A stretch of 64,000 nucleotides of DNA from positions 372,001 through 436,000 of the forward strand of contig NW_027102661.1 in the NCBI RefSeq assembly GCF_036373705.1, in the 5' to 3' direction. The notes under the pieces were generated by a model, which searched no databases, had not been told where the DNA came from, and saw only the letters and a program-made list of their open reading frames with translations. A program made the translations under genes and the position numbers. Below are positions 41,659-54,056 of the stretch, in pieces (positions within the stretch are counted from its first letter, which is position 1; the number at the start of each line of letters is the position of its first letter). This stretch comes from Amia ocellicauda (lineage: Eukaryota > Chordata > Actinopteri > Amiiformes > Amiidae).

Positions 41659-42400
41659 TTAATAAGCTTCCCAACGATGGATAGATCCTGAGGATGGTCG
41701 CTCAGCACGGTCAGAGTAATGAGATATCGGAGTCAGATCAGGCTCCACCTCTTTACACAGATGGATTTTTTGTCGCGTTTCCTGGTTAGGAACTGTTGAT
41801 TGGGGCATGTTCAGACAGGCCATCGCCTGTAGGAAAGCATTCCAGCCTACAGGTCGGCGACTATCGGGTACCTTATTAGTGCTAGTGACACTCTTCAACA
41901 AATCAAACGTGTGAACCTTTGATCAGTTGTCCCTTAAAAACAAATTCACCCTGTTCATTCCAAGCCGTTACCCGCGGTTTCTGAACCATTTTGTGCAGGA
42001 TATATTCTGCATGTCTTTTGCTTCTGGCCGGCATGTTTCTCAAAACATCCGTTACAACATCTCCCTCTGAACTCTCAACAGGTTCGGTCACCGCAACATC
42101 TTTATCAACCGAACCCCCCGCATCAGCCCCAGAACCATTTTCTTGAGAGGCCATGGTTAAAGTTAAAATGTATTGATCTTTTTCACCCTGTCTAACCAGA
42201 CGGAGGTAGCGCTGTAACATGTTGGTATACAACTGGGCTTTGGAATACTGATTTAAATCGGCCCTGGCCTGTATAGCTTTCATTTCAGAGTCCAGGTTGT
42301 TTTCGGCCGTTTGTCTAATGGGCTCTGGCCCGACAACATTTTATCTCAGTTTCTCAAGCTGCTCCTGAGGGATCAAAAACATTTTCTGAGCATATTCCAT
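41659..42400 (-). pseudogene. Maverick coiled-coil protein, stop and frameshift, element C
   Basis: A TAA at 42343-42341 breaks the N-terminal coiled coil, and the 2-bp loss near 41908 is shared with B. Confidence 0.8.
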
Positions 42401-42402
42401 TA

Positions 42403-42738
42403 TTAACCCACTCTGGAAGCTAGAAGACTGGTTAGGAAAGGCACGGCTATGCTCAACAGCGGTCCTATAAAACCCCCGGTTTGATTAATCTTCTTTCTTT
42501 TTCTTTTAATAGAATACTTCTTATTAGCGATGATCTTGATAACCGCTTTTTGTTTTTTGAGTTTAGAATGTTGAGAAGGGGTTAGGGGTATATTACCGCG
42601 TAAGATGTTAAAAGCTATTTCACACAGGGTCTCGATCAAATCCGAGGGGGCCCCTGCCAGCACAGCTTTCCTATGGCGCGGGCTCCCCTCAAATAACATT
42701 TGCAAAAGTGGCAGATTTCTTTTAATCCGAACAGACAT
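42403..42738 (-). CDS. Small basic protein with hydrophobic tail, element C
   Basis: The 111-aa frame is open and the protein is identical to A. Confidence 0.75.
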   Translation of the reverse strand: MSVRIKRNLPLLQMLFEGSPRHRKAVLAGAPSDLIETLCEIAFNILRGNIPLTPSQHSKLKKQKAVIKIIANKKYSIKRKRKKINQTGGFIGPLLSIAVPFLTSLLASRVG

Positions 42739-42744
42739 TCTTAT

Positions 42745-43416
42745 TTATTTCCTTTTCTTTAGCACATACACTGCCGGCCAATCGGGCGGGCACAAACCTG
42801 TTCTGAGGCGAAAGTCTTCTGGGGTTTGTGCTTTTAAGTCCGCAATCAAGTACCCGTAGGGTTTTTTGGTGGCATCCTCAAATGCCTCCAAAAAGAACTT
42901 GGTCTGGTTAGGGTACATTTGACGAGCCAAGACGGTGACCTGTAGTTTATCTCTGGGGTTTTTAAAAAGAATTATATAATTGGCATATAAATTAATAGTG
43001 CGGCTTTTTTTACCTTGAAAAAATAGATTTTGAACTAAATAAATAATACTTAAATTCCTATGATGAGTGTACTTTGTGAAAGCTTTTTCCACTTCACTGT
43101 TGTCACCGGCCTGCTCCATCAGGTCATCAAGGATCACTAGATTAGTTTGACCGGACGGTAACAAGTCATCATCACACAACGAGGCGGGGAGACCTTGCAC
43201 AAATTACAGACTATTTTTTTTCGAAGCCAAATCATCGTAGAGAGGTTGCCAGCAAGAGTAACACCACACTATGTTGTCAAGAGCTTGGGACACGGTTGCG
43301 TCCACATCTTCTATGATGTTCTTTATAAGATAGCTCTTCCCCGAATTGGAGGGACCGGCTATAATACAGGAGAAAGGGTGTTGAAGTCTGTTATCAAAAC
43401 CACCACTAATATCCAT
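42745..43416 (-). pseudogene. Packaging ATPase with one stop, element C
   Basis: TAA at 43203-43201 separates Walker A from Walker B; both motifs are otherwise kept. Confidence 0.92.
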
Positions 43417-46400
43417 AAGGCAGAGTGGTATAATCAGTCTTCAAGACTCTTTTATTGTACACCACCCTGAACCGTTTGTTTAGTGATCTATTTTCCAACG
43501 TGTACCCCTTTTTATTGCGATAGATCTGATTTCCGGCTGTAATAATCTCACGAGGAGGCGCGTCTTTCTCGTTACATAACTTTCTACCAGGGTCGTCAGA
43601 GACTTGATGTTAATGAGCTTGTTGTTACAATGGTTCAGAGTGAAACCCTTAACTTTCATACAGGTCTTACCCGCAGCCGTTCTGTATGCGTAAGTCTTAG
43701 GACCCCCTGAAACAAACTCCACTATGTGGTCCTGAGGATCTAGTTCGCTCGTTAACTCCCCAAGGTAGTCCCCGAGGGGAGGGACCCAATCCCCTGGCCT
43801 GGTGACAAAGATTACAGAGTCAGTATCATGATAGAGCGTGCTTTCCTGCAACTGATCCATTAAGTTGTACAGTTCAAGCCGGGCGTAAGCCGTGGTAAAA
43901 ACCGCTATGAAAACATTAACGTTCCCCTGTTTGGTGGGGAAATCTTTAGGGGCCCTCCACTGGACCTGTGCCACGTGGTCATTTAAGAATTGAAAGTATG
44001 ATACTGCATGTTGTTTGGAAAACATAAATTCTATGAACAGTTCAGGGGTTTTAATCAAGGTTGTGTTTAGATGGTAATTTCTTTCCCCAAACTTACCCCA
44101 CAGACTGTTTAAAATCAGTTTGGACATTTGTCTCTTGGCGGGGTTTACAGTTATGTTCCCCGGCTCTAGACGGATCCCTTCCTTTTCAAAATATTGCTGA
44201 ACGTATCGCTCTTTGGCCGCGGAGTCAACACACCATGAGGGATAGCCCGATGCCTCCTGTTTCCCTTTCAGATGGGTCATAATGTAATCAGCAAAAAGAG
44301 TATCAGATTTTTCAGAAAAATGCCAAACCTCATTCACCTTACCGACTCTGTAACCTTTCTCCACCGCCTTGTCAAGCTCAATGCTACACCAGACACCCGT
44401 CAGCGCTCTCTCTTCATCACTGTGCAGACAAGAGGTAGTTTGATTTTCAGTTTCCACACACGTTCTACACAGAGGGAACATCAATTTTCCCGAACACCTG
44501 TAAGGCAACACGGGTAAGAACAGCTCGCGAGGAGGGTACATGGTGACTTTGATCAAACCAAAGTAATGTCCGATTTCGAGAAAGTCACGATAAACAATGG
44601 TTGGACGCCCCACCGGGTACATTTTGGTCTTGTTGACATAAGGGTACAGACTGGTGAAATCATAGTAATCTACTCTCTCACCCTCCTTTATCTCATAATG
44701 TAAACAGAGGGCGTTGGTACGACCCCCAAATAACGCATCCCGGGGCTCTAGACGTTCAGGAAAGTCCAAGGTTTCCATAAACCGTTGTACCCCCGCTTCC
44801 TGTTGCTTCAGGGTCGTCCACTCGTGTTTCCAAATCACCAGCACGTTCAAACCATAGGTGTTTTTTAAAGTTTCAATTCGTTCCTGGAAATCATAGTACA
44901 TATCACCGCAGAGTTTTTGTGTTACGGGGTTAAAGGTGTTTGGGTCGAAGCACTGAGGACAGCCATGGTAAATACAACCTGCAAACTCATAAGCGGTACG
45001 CCGCCCGGACATGTCGCTAAAACCGTCTAAGTCATAAGGCCCCATTTTGACTTCCCCTTGATTTAAAGCATGTCTGATGAAGATGTTATCCCGGGCACTC
45101 AGGTATTCCAGCCACTGTATGGAGACAGTCGAAAAGTTCTTTTGTCTAGCACGATAGTTGTCAGAAGTGGTGACCGCTATAGTGTTTTTCTGCAAGAAAT
45201 TGGACCAATACATTTTCATGCAGAGAGACGCTATGGTCACACTTTGCAAAGGGTCGAGACCCGATGTGTTGATAACCTCGGTGCGGAAACGCACACAGGC
45301 TTCTTTAAGGATCACCACATCATTTTTACAATAAGCGGCCATCTCTTCTCGGAAATCAAAAACACCTCCCTTAACCGTATTGTACCATTTAAAGAATTCC
45401 TCCCTCTCATGAGACATCATAGTATCAACCCCATAATAAGAGGCGGGCGGGTAGGACCCTCGATAATTTTGAGTGTCCTTAGTATTAAAAAAATGGCAGA
45501 ACCAACCTTTCTTCTGAGCCTCAAAACCCAGAGCCTTAGGCAAAGCGCTCAATTTCATGGGGAGGAAATTTAACGAGTCTATGTAACGTTAGTTGAAAGC
45601 TTCGTCGGTGAAACACATGATCTTGCTACCCTGAGCTATTATTTTTGGGGTCACCCCATTTTCCACCAGATACTTCATCAAAATGTAAGAATCATAACCC
45701 TTAGCATTGTGGGCAATAAATGTGTAATTGAGGTATTTTGGACCGCGATACCGCGTAAAGAAATCCCTGACACAACTCTCACCGCTAGCTGACCACTCAC
45801 GATCCAACATGTCAATACAGTGTATATAATTAGCAACGTGGACCCCGTTTTCTTGCCGGCATTCAAAAGCAAAAAAGACATACCGGTTGTGCGGCGGCTC
45901 CTTTTTAACCGGCTGAATAAAGCACTGGTGTTCGGACCCCGGGGTTAAATCAGCATTACAGATCCTGCATCTCGGCTCCAGACATTTGTGTGGTTTAACC
46001 TCATGAAAACGGTACTGGAGGCAACACTGCGGGCAATATTTAGTTTGATCACAATAACTCCGTTTTTTAACACACTCAGCAGCGGCCCTCTGTACCTTAT
46101 GCTCGGAAAAACAGAACGCTGAGAGACAAATCCTTAAGCAATCTTTACATCGGATGGTAGGGGCCAAACCCTTACGACATTGCGGATTGAAACAGACGTT
46201 ACAGTAACCGTCACAGCGGTGCTTAAGCTTATCATTGAAGGCCTTATAACACCAATGACAAACATACGAACAACCCAAAAAAGCCGTCAAACTCTTTATT
46301 CCAAAGTAATGACTATCACTTAGGAAGAGAAACAGTGTCTGTGTATGGGTTTCAGGATGTATCTGAAATTTCACAAATACTTCCTTTACCTCACAACGGT

Positions 46401-47633
46401 ACCACAAAACAGTTTTTAAAGACAACAACTCCTCAAACTTGGTGATGTCTGAAAAGGCAACCATCTGTTGAGAGTTTAAGCCGGCCCTCTGATGAAGCAT
46501 TAAAGCCTCTTGCAGAGCTTGGGGTTCAGGCATGTCGGGGGTGAGTAGTTTTATTAAACTGTAAGCAAAACAGAGCTTATTGTCCCCACTGGAACTCACC
46601 ACTAATTGCCTGAGCTTGGTCCTAATTATGTCGTTCTTCAAGCATTTCGACAGTCTTCTAAGCGCCCCACCCTCAGGGTTACGAACCACATTCATTACCA
46701 GAGACAGACTTTCATCAGCTAAGATGGCTGCGTTTCTTTGCAATAACGCTTCGATTTTAGCCAGACATCTAAATTATCTCCACTCAGCATTACAGATAGG
46801 TTGCTAAACAAATCATCCCCTCTGAGTTCTAACTGTACAACATCTCGAGGTCTGACCCTTTCAGCAACCTGTTCAAGCATTTTCTGCAAGGCCTCGTGTA
46901 TGTTGACAAATATTTCTGCATAATTGTCACAATTTAAAAGTTCTGCAAAATTAAAACGCTGAATCATTTCAAAATTGTTATAGGCCGGTCTATCTATAAT
47001 CACGGGATCACTGGTACTCTTGGACACATCATCATTTTGAACAAAGCCTTCACCCCCTACATTCTCACAGAGCATGTCCTCCACAGCCTTATCAGTCTCA
47101 GAACCCTCCACATTCCGAACACCCCCACTGCTGACATCTACAAAACCCCCTTTTTGAGGAGGCTCATTTAAAGCCTGTAAAAGTCCTTCAAAGATATCCA
47201 ACCGGTTAATGTCAAGACCCTCCTCTATAGTGATGGCTGCTTCTGCCGCCATCCTGTGTTCTAATTGTCTCAAATCATTTATAATAGGGGCAGAATTTGG
47301 TCGGGGTAGCTCCTCCAAAGCCTCCACCATTTCAAACAAATCGGGGTGAACTAGGGGGTGAACCTCTATAAGCGCTACCGGTGGGAGGTGGTTATTTAGA
47401 TCATTGACCATCTGTAACAGGTCGGGGTTCACCGGTAAGTGTGTTAATTCACATTCTATCAGTGGTAATTGGGGGTTATTTAAATCATTTATCATTTGTA
47501 ATAGTTCCAGGTTCATTGGGACATCAGAGGAGTTCACAACAGGGCCGGGGATGTTCTCTCGGGAAGGTCTTTTTGGGGCCCTAGCTTGTTCATAATCCTT
47601 TAGTTTGTGAGTTCTTTTACCAAGTCAGGACAT
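43406..47633 (-). pseudogene. Polymerase B, near-complete, few breaks, element C
   Basis: This is the longest polymerase relic: a 272-codon N-terminal frame, a 384-codon frame with zinc-like Cys clusters and exonuclease motifs I (degenerate) and II, and a 692-codon frame with motif III and all polymerase motifs. Breaks: codon-3 TGA (47625-47627), frameshift about 46743-46780, TAA at 45589-45591, and a private 1-bp loss near 43570 that changes the last 30 or so residues. A CFAYSL segment near the start of the second block resembles an OTU-like protease Cys motif, weakly. Confidence 0.92.
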
Positions 47634-47699
47634 TTTTTAATTTATTTTTTATTTTTCCAACAACCCACAATAGTAAGGCGTTTTGTGTCTATTAAAACA

Positions 47700-48301
47700 T
47701 TAAATACGGTACAATTTGTTAGTAAGGGTATTAATAAGGGTGTTTTGGCTCTCTATCACCAGGTTTTGCCCCACTAACACAAGTCTTTGATTTTGTAACA
47801 AAGTATGTAGCAACTCATGCCGACCTTCAGGAAGTAGCTCCGGGGGCTGGTGGCCTGGCTCAGCTTCAAAGGATGGTCGCTCCGGTAAATCTCGGTCGAA
47901 GGAGGTAGGGAGCGAGCGTATACTCATGGACGGAGACCAAGAAGGCCTTTGCGGTGACACCCTGGCCAAGCGCGGGGAACTGTTCCGCGTTTCTGTAGCC
48001 AAGAAATGGGTCTGGGGGGACGATGTTGAAACCAGGCCGTCGTTGGGTGGTGTGTCAGCCCTGACTGACGGCGACCCATGAGGTTGTTGGATGCCTCTAT
48101 TTGTTCCGCCCGACAATGCGGCGGGCTGAATCTGGGGTGTTGAATTACCCCCAGAAGGCTGTGGCCTGAGTAGATGTTGGGGGGTCTCCAAGACCACCGT
48201 GGGGGATCCACTCGGTGATCTCACCGGGGAAGATGTTTGATCCCACTTAGACGGGGTAATTGTTCTCAATAGCTCATCCACAGAATGACTATCCCAAGAG
48301 T
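47700..48301 (-). CDS. Last exon (7) of spliced leftward gene, element C
   Basis: Open from the acceptor at 48302 to the stop at 47700, same Pro/Ser-rich composition and leucine/glutamine end as in A. Confidence 0.6.
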
Positions 48302-48977
48302 CTTGGGAAGAATAAAAATATACATTACATTTACATCTTTAAACGGCGACAAAAATCAAACTTAAAACAACATGTCCAGGACATTCAAAACCTTTAGCTT
48401 TTTTAGACCTTTGAAAATAGCCTTAGACATTCACTACAACGCAATATTATTTACAGACAATATATTTATTAGGACTTGATAATAAATGTAAAACAGAGAA
48501 GCCGCTGTAAATAAACTGTTTCTTAAATGTTTCTTTAAAAACTGTAATATTGTTAATAAAACACACACACACACAACAACATTTCATTTTTAAACGAACC
48601 TTCCAAGTGTAAACGCTTCCTGATCCCGGGACTTCCTGTTTCACAAACGTTTTCACGATCTGTTTAAATATTAAATACAATGAACACCTTCAAGCCTTTT
48701 CCTACAACCACTTTAAAACAGAAGTATAATAGCGGGAGATAAGCCAAACAACTTACTAAACCCTTTCGGACGGCTTTACTTCCTAACCAGACGGTACGGC
48801 AATCGGTCATTTCTAAACACGTTCCCCAGAAACAAGCCTAGACCTGTCCGGACTTCTAAAGATCTTTCCCAGAACCCCCCGCCCTACAGGAAACGGTCAC
48901 CCATCGCTTAAATATTAGCCCTCAACGGGCAAACAAAGCCCTTTTAAAAACATTAAAGTTTGAATGATCTTACTTAC
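48302..48977. other. Intronic region between exons 5 and 7, element C
   Basis: It contains optional exon 6 (48600-48659), a CA repeat at about 48561-48576, and a possible terminal exon beginning at about 48889 after CCTGTAG that would reach a stop in about 22 codons. Nothing else is convincing. Confidence 0.5.
48600..48659 (-). CDS. Optional exon 6 of spliced leftward gene, element C
   Basis: Sixty nt, phase 1 at both ends; donor GTTCGT is weak. Confidence 0.35.
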
Positions 48978-49031
48978 CTCCACAGAATAATCGTTTCTTA
49001 TGTTTTTCGGCTGGTTTAGCTTTTTGCACCG
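48978..49031 (-). CDS. Exon 5 of spliced leftward gene, element C
   Basis: Same sites and length as B; the basic stretch is kept. Confidence 0.65.
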
Positions 49032-49118
49032 CTGTGAAGGTAAGAGACATGTTTAACCTTTAACCACACCGCTTTATAAAAAGCTTTAACCTCTTACAGG
49101 CTGCAGATATATACTCAC

Positions 49119-49241
49119 AGCTATCAGATACCGGGGCTGACGGCTTTTCAGATTCTTGAAAGGTTACGGTTCTCGAAGGTAAAACGAAACAAGCCCTCGA
49201 TGTGGAAGGCCTTTCGTTGTCTCGAACCACATTTCTTAATA
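49119..49241 (-). CDS. Exon 4 of spliced leftward gene, element C
   Basis: 123 nt, consensus sites, open. Confidence 0.65.
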
Positions 49242-49333
49242 CTGTTAGACAGGATAATTTTTTTAAATTAACAAAACTGGACTCAAACATCTTACAGAAT
49301 CGTTATACAAACAAACAGGGGTTTAGTTCTTAC

Positions 49334-49409
49334 CCGGTCGGCAGACAGCCTGTCTAGGGACAACCACTTCTCTTGGTCGAGACATTAATCATAGGCCTTT
49401 CGATAGTTT
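49334..49409 (-). pseudogene. Exon 3 of spliced leftward gene with 8-bp deletion, element C
   Basis: 76 nt instead of 84; both splice sites are kept but the frame shifts. Confidence 0.6.
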
Positions 49410-49531
49410 CTGTGTAATTAAAGAGACCGGCATTAATATATATTAAAACGTTTTCATAACTCTAATGAGCCGCTTCAAAACCACACACACCCATACATAA
49501 GAACCCATGAGCGCAAACACAAAAATCTTAC

Positions 49532-49585
49532 CGTCGTTGTTCCAGATGATCTCCTCAGCGTTGGGAATTAACTCCTGTTGACTGG
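49532..49585 (-). CDS. Exon 2 of spliced leftward gene, element C
   Basis: 54 nt, consensus sites, open. Confidence 0.6.
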
Positions 49586-49687
49586 CTGAAAAATAATTTC
49601 ACAGAACTTAAAACAGATGTTATAGCCTTATTTACAATACATGCACACAACACGCTCTGAGTCAATGAAAATAATCTGAAGACTTGC

Positions 49688-49733
49688 CTAAAAACTCGTT
49701 TAAATCGAAGTCGCTGATGTTGTTTCCGGACAT
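49688..49733 (-). CDS. Exon 1 of spliced leftward gene, element C
   Basis: ATG at 49733-49731, 46 nt, GC donor. Intron 1 to exon 2 is 102 bp. Confidence 0.6.
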
Positions 49734-50849
49734 TGTTGATCTTTAGTCTTAAATCGAAAGGTCAGTATGAGTCTGTCGAGCTGAAGACCAGACCTTCATA
49801 CTTATACTGATGGCCACATGCCGGATCTGCTTGTAAGGCATTGTTCTGGTCTGGCCTTTGTGCATCAAGACCTATAGTCAACAAACCACTAAGAATATTG
49901 CAGGCCTTTATAAGCGCTAAAAAACAACCTGAGCCAAGAAACTAACTATAAAGATCTAAAATAACTAGCGCTTTTACAGTGATTTTTTTTTTTTTTTTAA
50001 TAGCGATGCTTTGTTTGGTATTAAACAAGTCACAAACTACTCAGAACAGCGTTTATCCCCGCAAAAGAGATATTTGGGTTTATTTTACAAAGCTTATAAA
50101 TTATATAGGTTAAAAGTATTCTGAATGTTTTGATACCACATGCCATACGTACTGTTGTCTGAGCCCACCCCCGCCACCCATGGTGTGAGTGATTTAGCCT
50201 TGAGTGTTGTGATCTATTTAGCATTGAGTGATCAGTTGTTTTTATTTTTTAAACGATTCCTTATCATCAGGGATTGAGACTGCTAAAATACCTTAAAAGC
50301 ATATCCTTATCTTAAGTCTAACTCTTATGAGCTTTAAGACCCTAGAATGTATTTAAGTAAAACGACTGAACACATTATGTGAGAGATAAAATATAACCAC
50401 AGCTTTTTTTTTTTTTTTTTTACAAAAACAATTAACCTATACACACAAACACCCACACACACACCCTCTTTTTTAATTTTATTTTTAATTAAATTTGAGG
50501 GGAGAGACAGAGCCAGATACAGTGTGGATAACATAAGTACCCTATGCAAAACAGGCATTGTTAGGACCTGGGATCATAACAGACAACAGAACTTGTTGAT
50601 CTTATAAAATGATTGGGCGAGAGAGAGAGAGAGACAGACAGAGACAGTGTGAATATGATAAACGCACTATTCAAAACTGGCATTGTTAAGACCTGGGACC
50701 ATTACAGACAACAGAACTTGTTGATCTTATAACGGTTTAGATTTACTAAACCATTACATGTATATTTAAAAAAGACCCCCAAACACTACAGGAAGAGCCG
50801 ACCCATTCACACTCTACAGTTGACCAACAAGAAAAACAAGAAAAACAGG
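49734..50849. other. Non-coding right tail, element C
   Basis: It corresponds to the Z tail: TATAAA on the minus strand at 49907-49912, poly-T runs, CA- and GA-rich tracts, the direct duplication and the hairpin. No gene seen. Confidence 0.7.
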
Positions 50850-51034
50850 TTATGGGCGGCCTTGTTGTTCAGGGTTTTATGGGTGTACACTTTCTGACGG
50901 ATATGACGTAGGAATAATTAAGGAAATAACTCTACCTAAAATCACGCCTCCCAATTATGACGTAGGAATATTAATAAGCTTAGGGCATACGTCATAACAA
51001 AATAGGCCGCGCCCATAAAACCCTACTATCTACT
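50850..51034. repeat. Right terminal inverted repeat, element C
   Basis: Inverted partner of 35011-35195, followed by CATAAG. Confidence 0.93.
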
Positions 51035-51040
51035 CATAAG
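51035..51040. repeat. Target-site duplication CATAAG, right side of element C
   Basis: Matches 35005-35010. Confidence 0.92.
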
Positions 51041-51248
51041 AGTAACAGCAATGTCGCCGATCCTGCTACGGTCGTATTGTAACAGCAACAACATGTATCG
51101 ATTTTAAAACTGTCAGTTCCAGCGCCTCGCAAAGCTACCCTTCTGTGATCGTTTGTTCTCAAGGGTCAGGATTTCTTGACACTCCGAGGGATGGCCGGCC
51201 GCGTTACAGGGACAGATAACACGGCACTAGCACGCGTGCACCACGGGT

Positions 51249-51321
51249 TGTTTCCGCCCGGTTTCGAACCAGGGACCTTTCGCGTGTGAGGCGAACGTGA
51301 TAGCCACTACACTACGGAAAC
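51249..51321 (-). tRNA. tRNA-Val (CAC)
   Basis: Identical to 1628-1700. Confidence 0.92.
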
Positions 51322-51881
51322 CGACCTGTCCTGGTGTTTCGAATGGCTCCCATCGAAGCCGGCTGGTAAAACGCGCACAGGCGTTTCCCGTGGGCCAGCC
51401 TGTGAGATAAAGGTTTCTATTTTCACTGACCTATTTTGCATTGCTCAAGGACACATCAGGACACTTTGGAAACTCTTTCAAAGGAAGAACGCCCTGAGCT
51501 ATGACAAGACTTACACTTACCCCAACAAGGTGATGCTCAATGGCTTGTTCAAACAGCTGCTGCTCGTCTTGTGCCACCATCAGACAATCACAGAGCTATT
51601 GTGCCTTCTACACCTTACGGTAGCTTTACTTTAACAATAATAATGACGGCGACCACGACGACAAAAAGAAAAACAAGAACAACAACAACAACAACAAGAA
51701 CAATAACATCATCATCAGATTTTAATTAAAAGTGGCTACACCAGCGTTTACAATTTCAACCTGTCGACGGACGGACGCTCTGAGTCCAACAATTTCAGGA
51801 ACTCCAATGAAGAAAAGCCACCTACCGCCTCCGGGGAACCACGAGGGCAAGCAGGACGAAAAGGGCTTGCCCACAGCAGGC

Positions 51882-51954
51882 TCTTTCCGCCCGGTTTCAA
51901 ACCGGGGACCTTTCGTGCGTTAGGCGAACGTGATAGCCACTACACTACGGAAAC
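51882..51954 (-). pseudogene. tRNA-Val (AAC) relic
   Basis: Identical to the relic at 2261-2333. Confidence 0.75.
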
Positions 51955-52843
51955 CAACCCGTCCTGGTGTTTCGAATAACTCCTATCGAAGCCGGCTGGT
52001 AAAACGCACACAGGCGTTCCCCGTGGGCCAGCCTGTGAGATAAAGGTTTCTATTTTCACTGACCTATTTTGCATTGCTCAAGGGCACATCAGGACACTTT
52101 GGAAACTCTTTCAAAGGAAGAACGCCCTGAGCAATGACAAGACTTACACTTACCCCAACAAGGTGATGCTCAATGGCTTGTTCAAACAGCTGCTGCTCGT
52201 CTTGTGCCACCATCAGACAATCACAGAGCTATTGTGCCTTCTGCACCTTACGGTAGCAACAAATCTAACTACTGCTTTACTTTAACATTAATAATGACGG
52301 CGACTACGACGACAACAAGAACAACAACAACAACAACAACATCAACAAGAACAACAACAACATCATCATCATCATCATCAGATTTTAATTAAAAGTGGCT
52401 ACACCAGCGTTTACAATTTCAACCTGTCGACGGACGGACGCTCTGAGTGCACCGATTTCGGGATACTTCGGAAACTCTTTCAAAGGCAGGACGCCCTGCG
52501 ATCAGACAGTGCCTGCACTTAGCCCAACAAGGTGATGCTGAATGGCTTGTTCAAACGGCTGGTGGTCTTCCGTCACCACCAGACTATCAGAGCTATTTTG
52601 TGCCTTCAACTACATAAGAGTAACAGCAATGTCACCGATCCTGCTACGGTCGTATTGCAACAGCAACGACATGTATCGATTTTAAAAGTGTCAGTTCCAG
52701 CGCCTCGCAAAGCTACCCTTCTGCGATCATTTGTTCTCAAGGTCAGGATTTCTTGCCACTCCGAGGAAGAGAAAACGACGGCCGGCCATGGGGCAGAGAG
52801 ATGAGGACGGGTAACACGGCACTGGCACGCGTGCACCGCGGGT

Positions 52844-52916
52844 TGTTTCCGCCCAGTTTCGAACCAGGGACTTTTCGCGTGTGAGGCGAACATGATAGCC
52901 ACTACACTACAGAAAC
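52844..52916 (-). tRNA. tRNA-Val (CAC), slightly diverged
   Basis: Identical to 3223-3295. Confidence 0.8.
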
Positions 52917-53482
52917 CAACCTGTCCTGGGGTTTCGATTGGCTCCCATCGAAGCAGGCTGGTAAAACGCACACAGGCGTTTCCCGTGGGCCTGCCTGTGA
53001 GATAAAGGTTTCTATTTTCACTGACCTATATTGCATTGCTCAAGGGCACATCAGGACACTTTGGAAACTCTTTTAAAGGAAGAATGCCCTGAGCTATGAC
53101 AAGACTTACACTTACCCCAACAAGGTGATGCTCAATGGCTTGTTCAAACAGCTGCTGCTCGTCTTGTGCCACCATCAGACAATCACAGAGCTATTGTGCC
53201 TTCTACACCTTACGGTAGCAACAAATCTAACTACAGCTTTACTTTAACAATAATAATGACGGCGATCACGATGACAACAAGAACAACAACAACAACATCA
53301 TCATCATCATCATCATCAGATTTTAATTAAAAGTGGCTACACCAGCGTTTACAATTTCAACCTGTCGACGGACGGACGCTCTGAGAGCACCGATTTCGGG
53401 CACTCCAATGAAGAAAAGCTACCCACCGCCTCCGGGGAACCACGAGGGCAAACAGGACGAAAAGGGCCGGCCCACAGCAGGC

Positions 53483-53555
53483 TGTTTCCGCCCGGTTTCG
53501 AACCGGGGACCTTTCGCGTGTTAGGCGAACGTGATAACCGCTACACTACGGAAAC
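53483..53555 (-). tRNA. tRNA-Val (AAC), canonical
   Basis: The best AAC gene in the window: all stems pair and the T loop is TTCGAAA. It differs from 3862-3934 only at 53499. Confidence 0.93.
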
Positions 53556-53865
53556 TGACACCGCCACGTCTTGCTTCAAACGGTTACCGTTGAAGCCTGC
53601 TGGTAAAACGGGCTCAGGCATTTCAGGTCGGCTAGACTGTGAGATGGCGTCTGAAGTGCCGCGAAAGGATGCCATTTTCACAGACCTGTTTGGCATTGCT
53701 AAAGGGCACATCAGGACACTTCGGAAACTCTTTCAAAGGCAGGACGCCCTGCGCTCTGACAGTGCCTGCACTTAGCCCAACAAGGTGATGCTGAATGGCT
53801 TGTTCAAACGGCTGGTGGTCTTCCGTCACCACCAGACTATCAGAGCTATACTGCGCCTTCAACTA

Positions 53866-53871
53866 CATAAG
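53866..53871. repeat. Target-site duplication CATAAG, left side of element D
   Basis: The right-hand partner is outside the window. Confidence 0.88.
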
Positions 53872-54056
53872 AGTAGATAGTAGGGTTTTTTGGGCGCGGC
53901 CTATTTTGTTATGACGTATGCCCTAAGCTTATTAATATTCCTACGTCATAATTGGGGGGCGTGATTTTAGGTAGAGTTATTTCCTTAATTATTCCTACGT
54001 CATATCCGTCAGAAAGTGTACACCCATAAAACCCTGAACATCAAGGCCACCCATAA
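53872..54056. repeat. Left terminal inverted repeat, element D
   Basis: Identical to 4251-4435 as far as I can see. Confidence 0.93.

Larger units (their letters stand above)
35011..51034. mobile_element. Element C: most complete Maverick copy, 16.0 kb
   Basis: Both inverted repeats and CATAAG duplications are present, and every gene region is represented. Private lesions: gene 1 deletion, gene 3 stop, integrase stops and catalytic change, hexon stop and stop loss, ATPase stop, polymerase C-terminal frameshift, exon 3 deletion. Confidence 0.95.
51035..53871. repeat. Host tRNA-Val tandem repeat spacer 4
   Basis: Same as spacer 1 at offset 49,621, with one substitution that I could see (53499). 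An unoccupied target site lies at 52613-52618. Confidence 0.85.
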
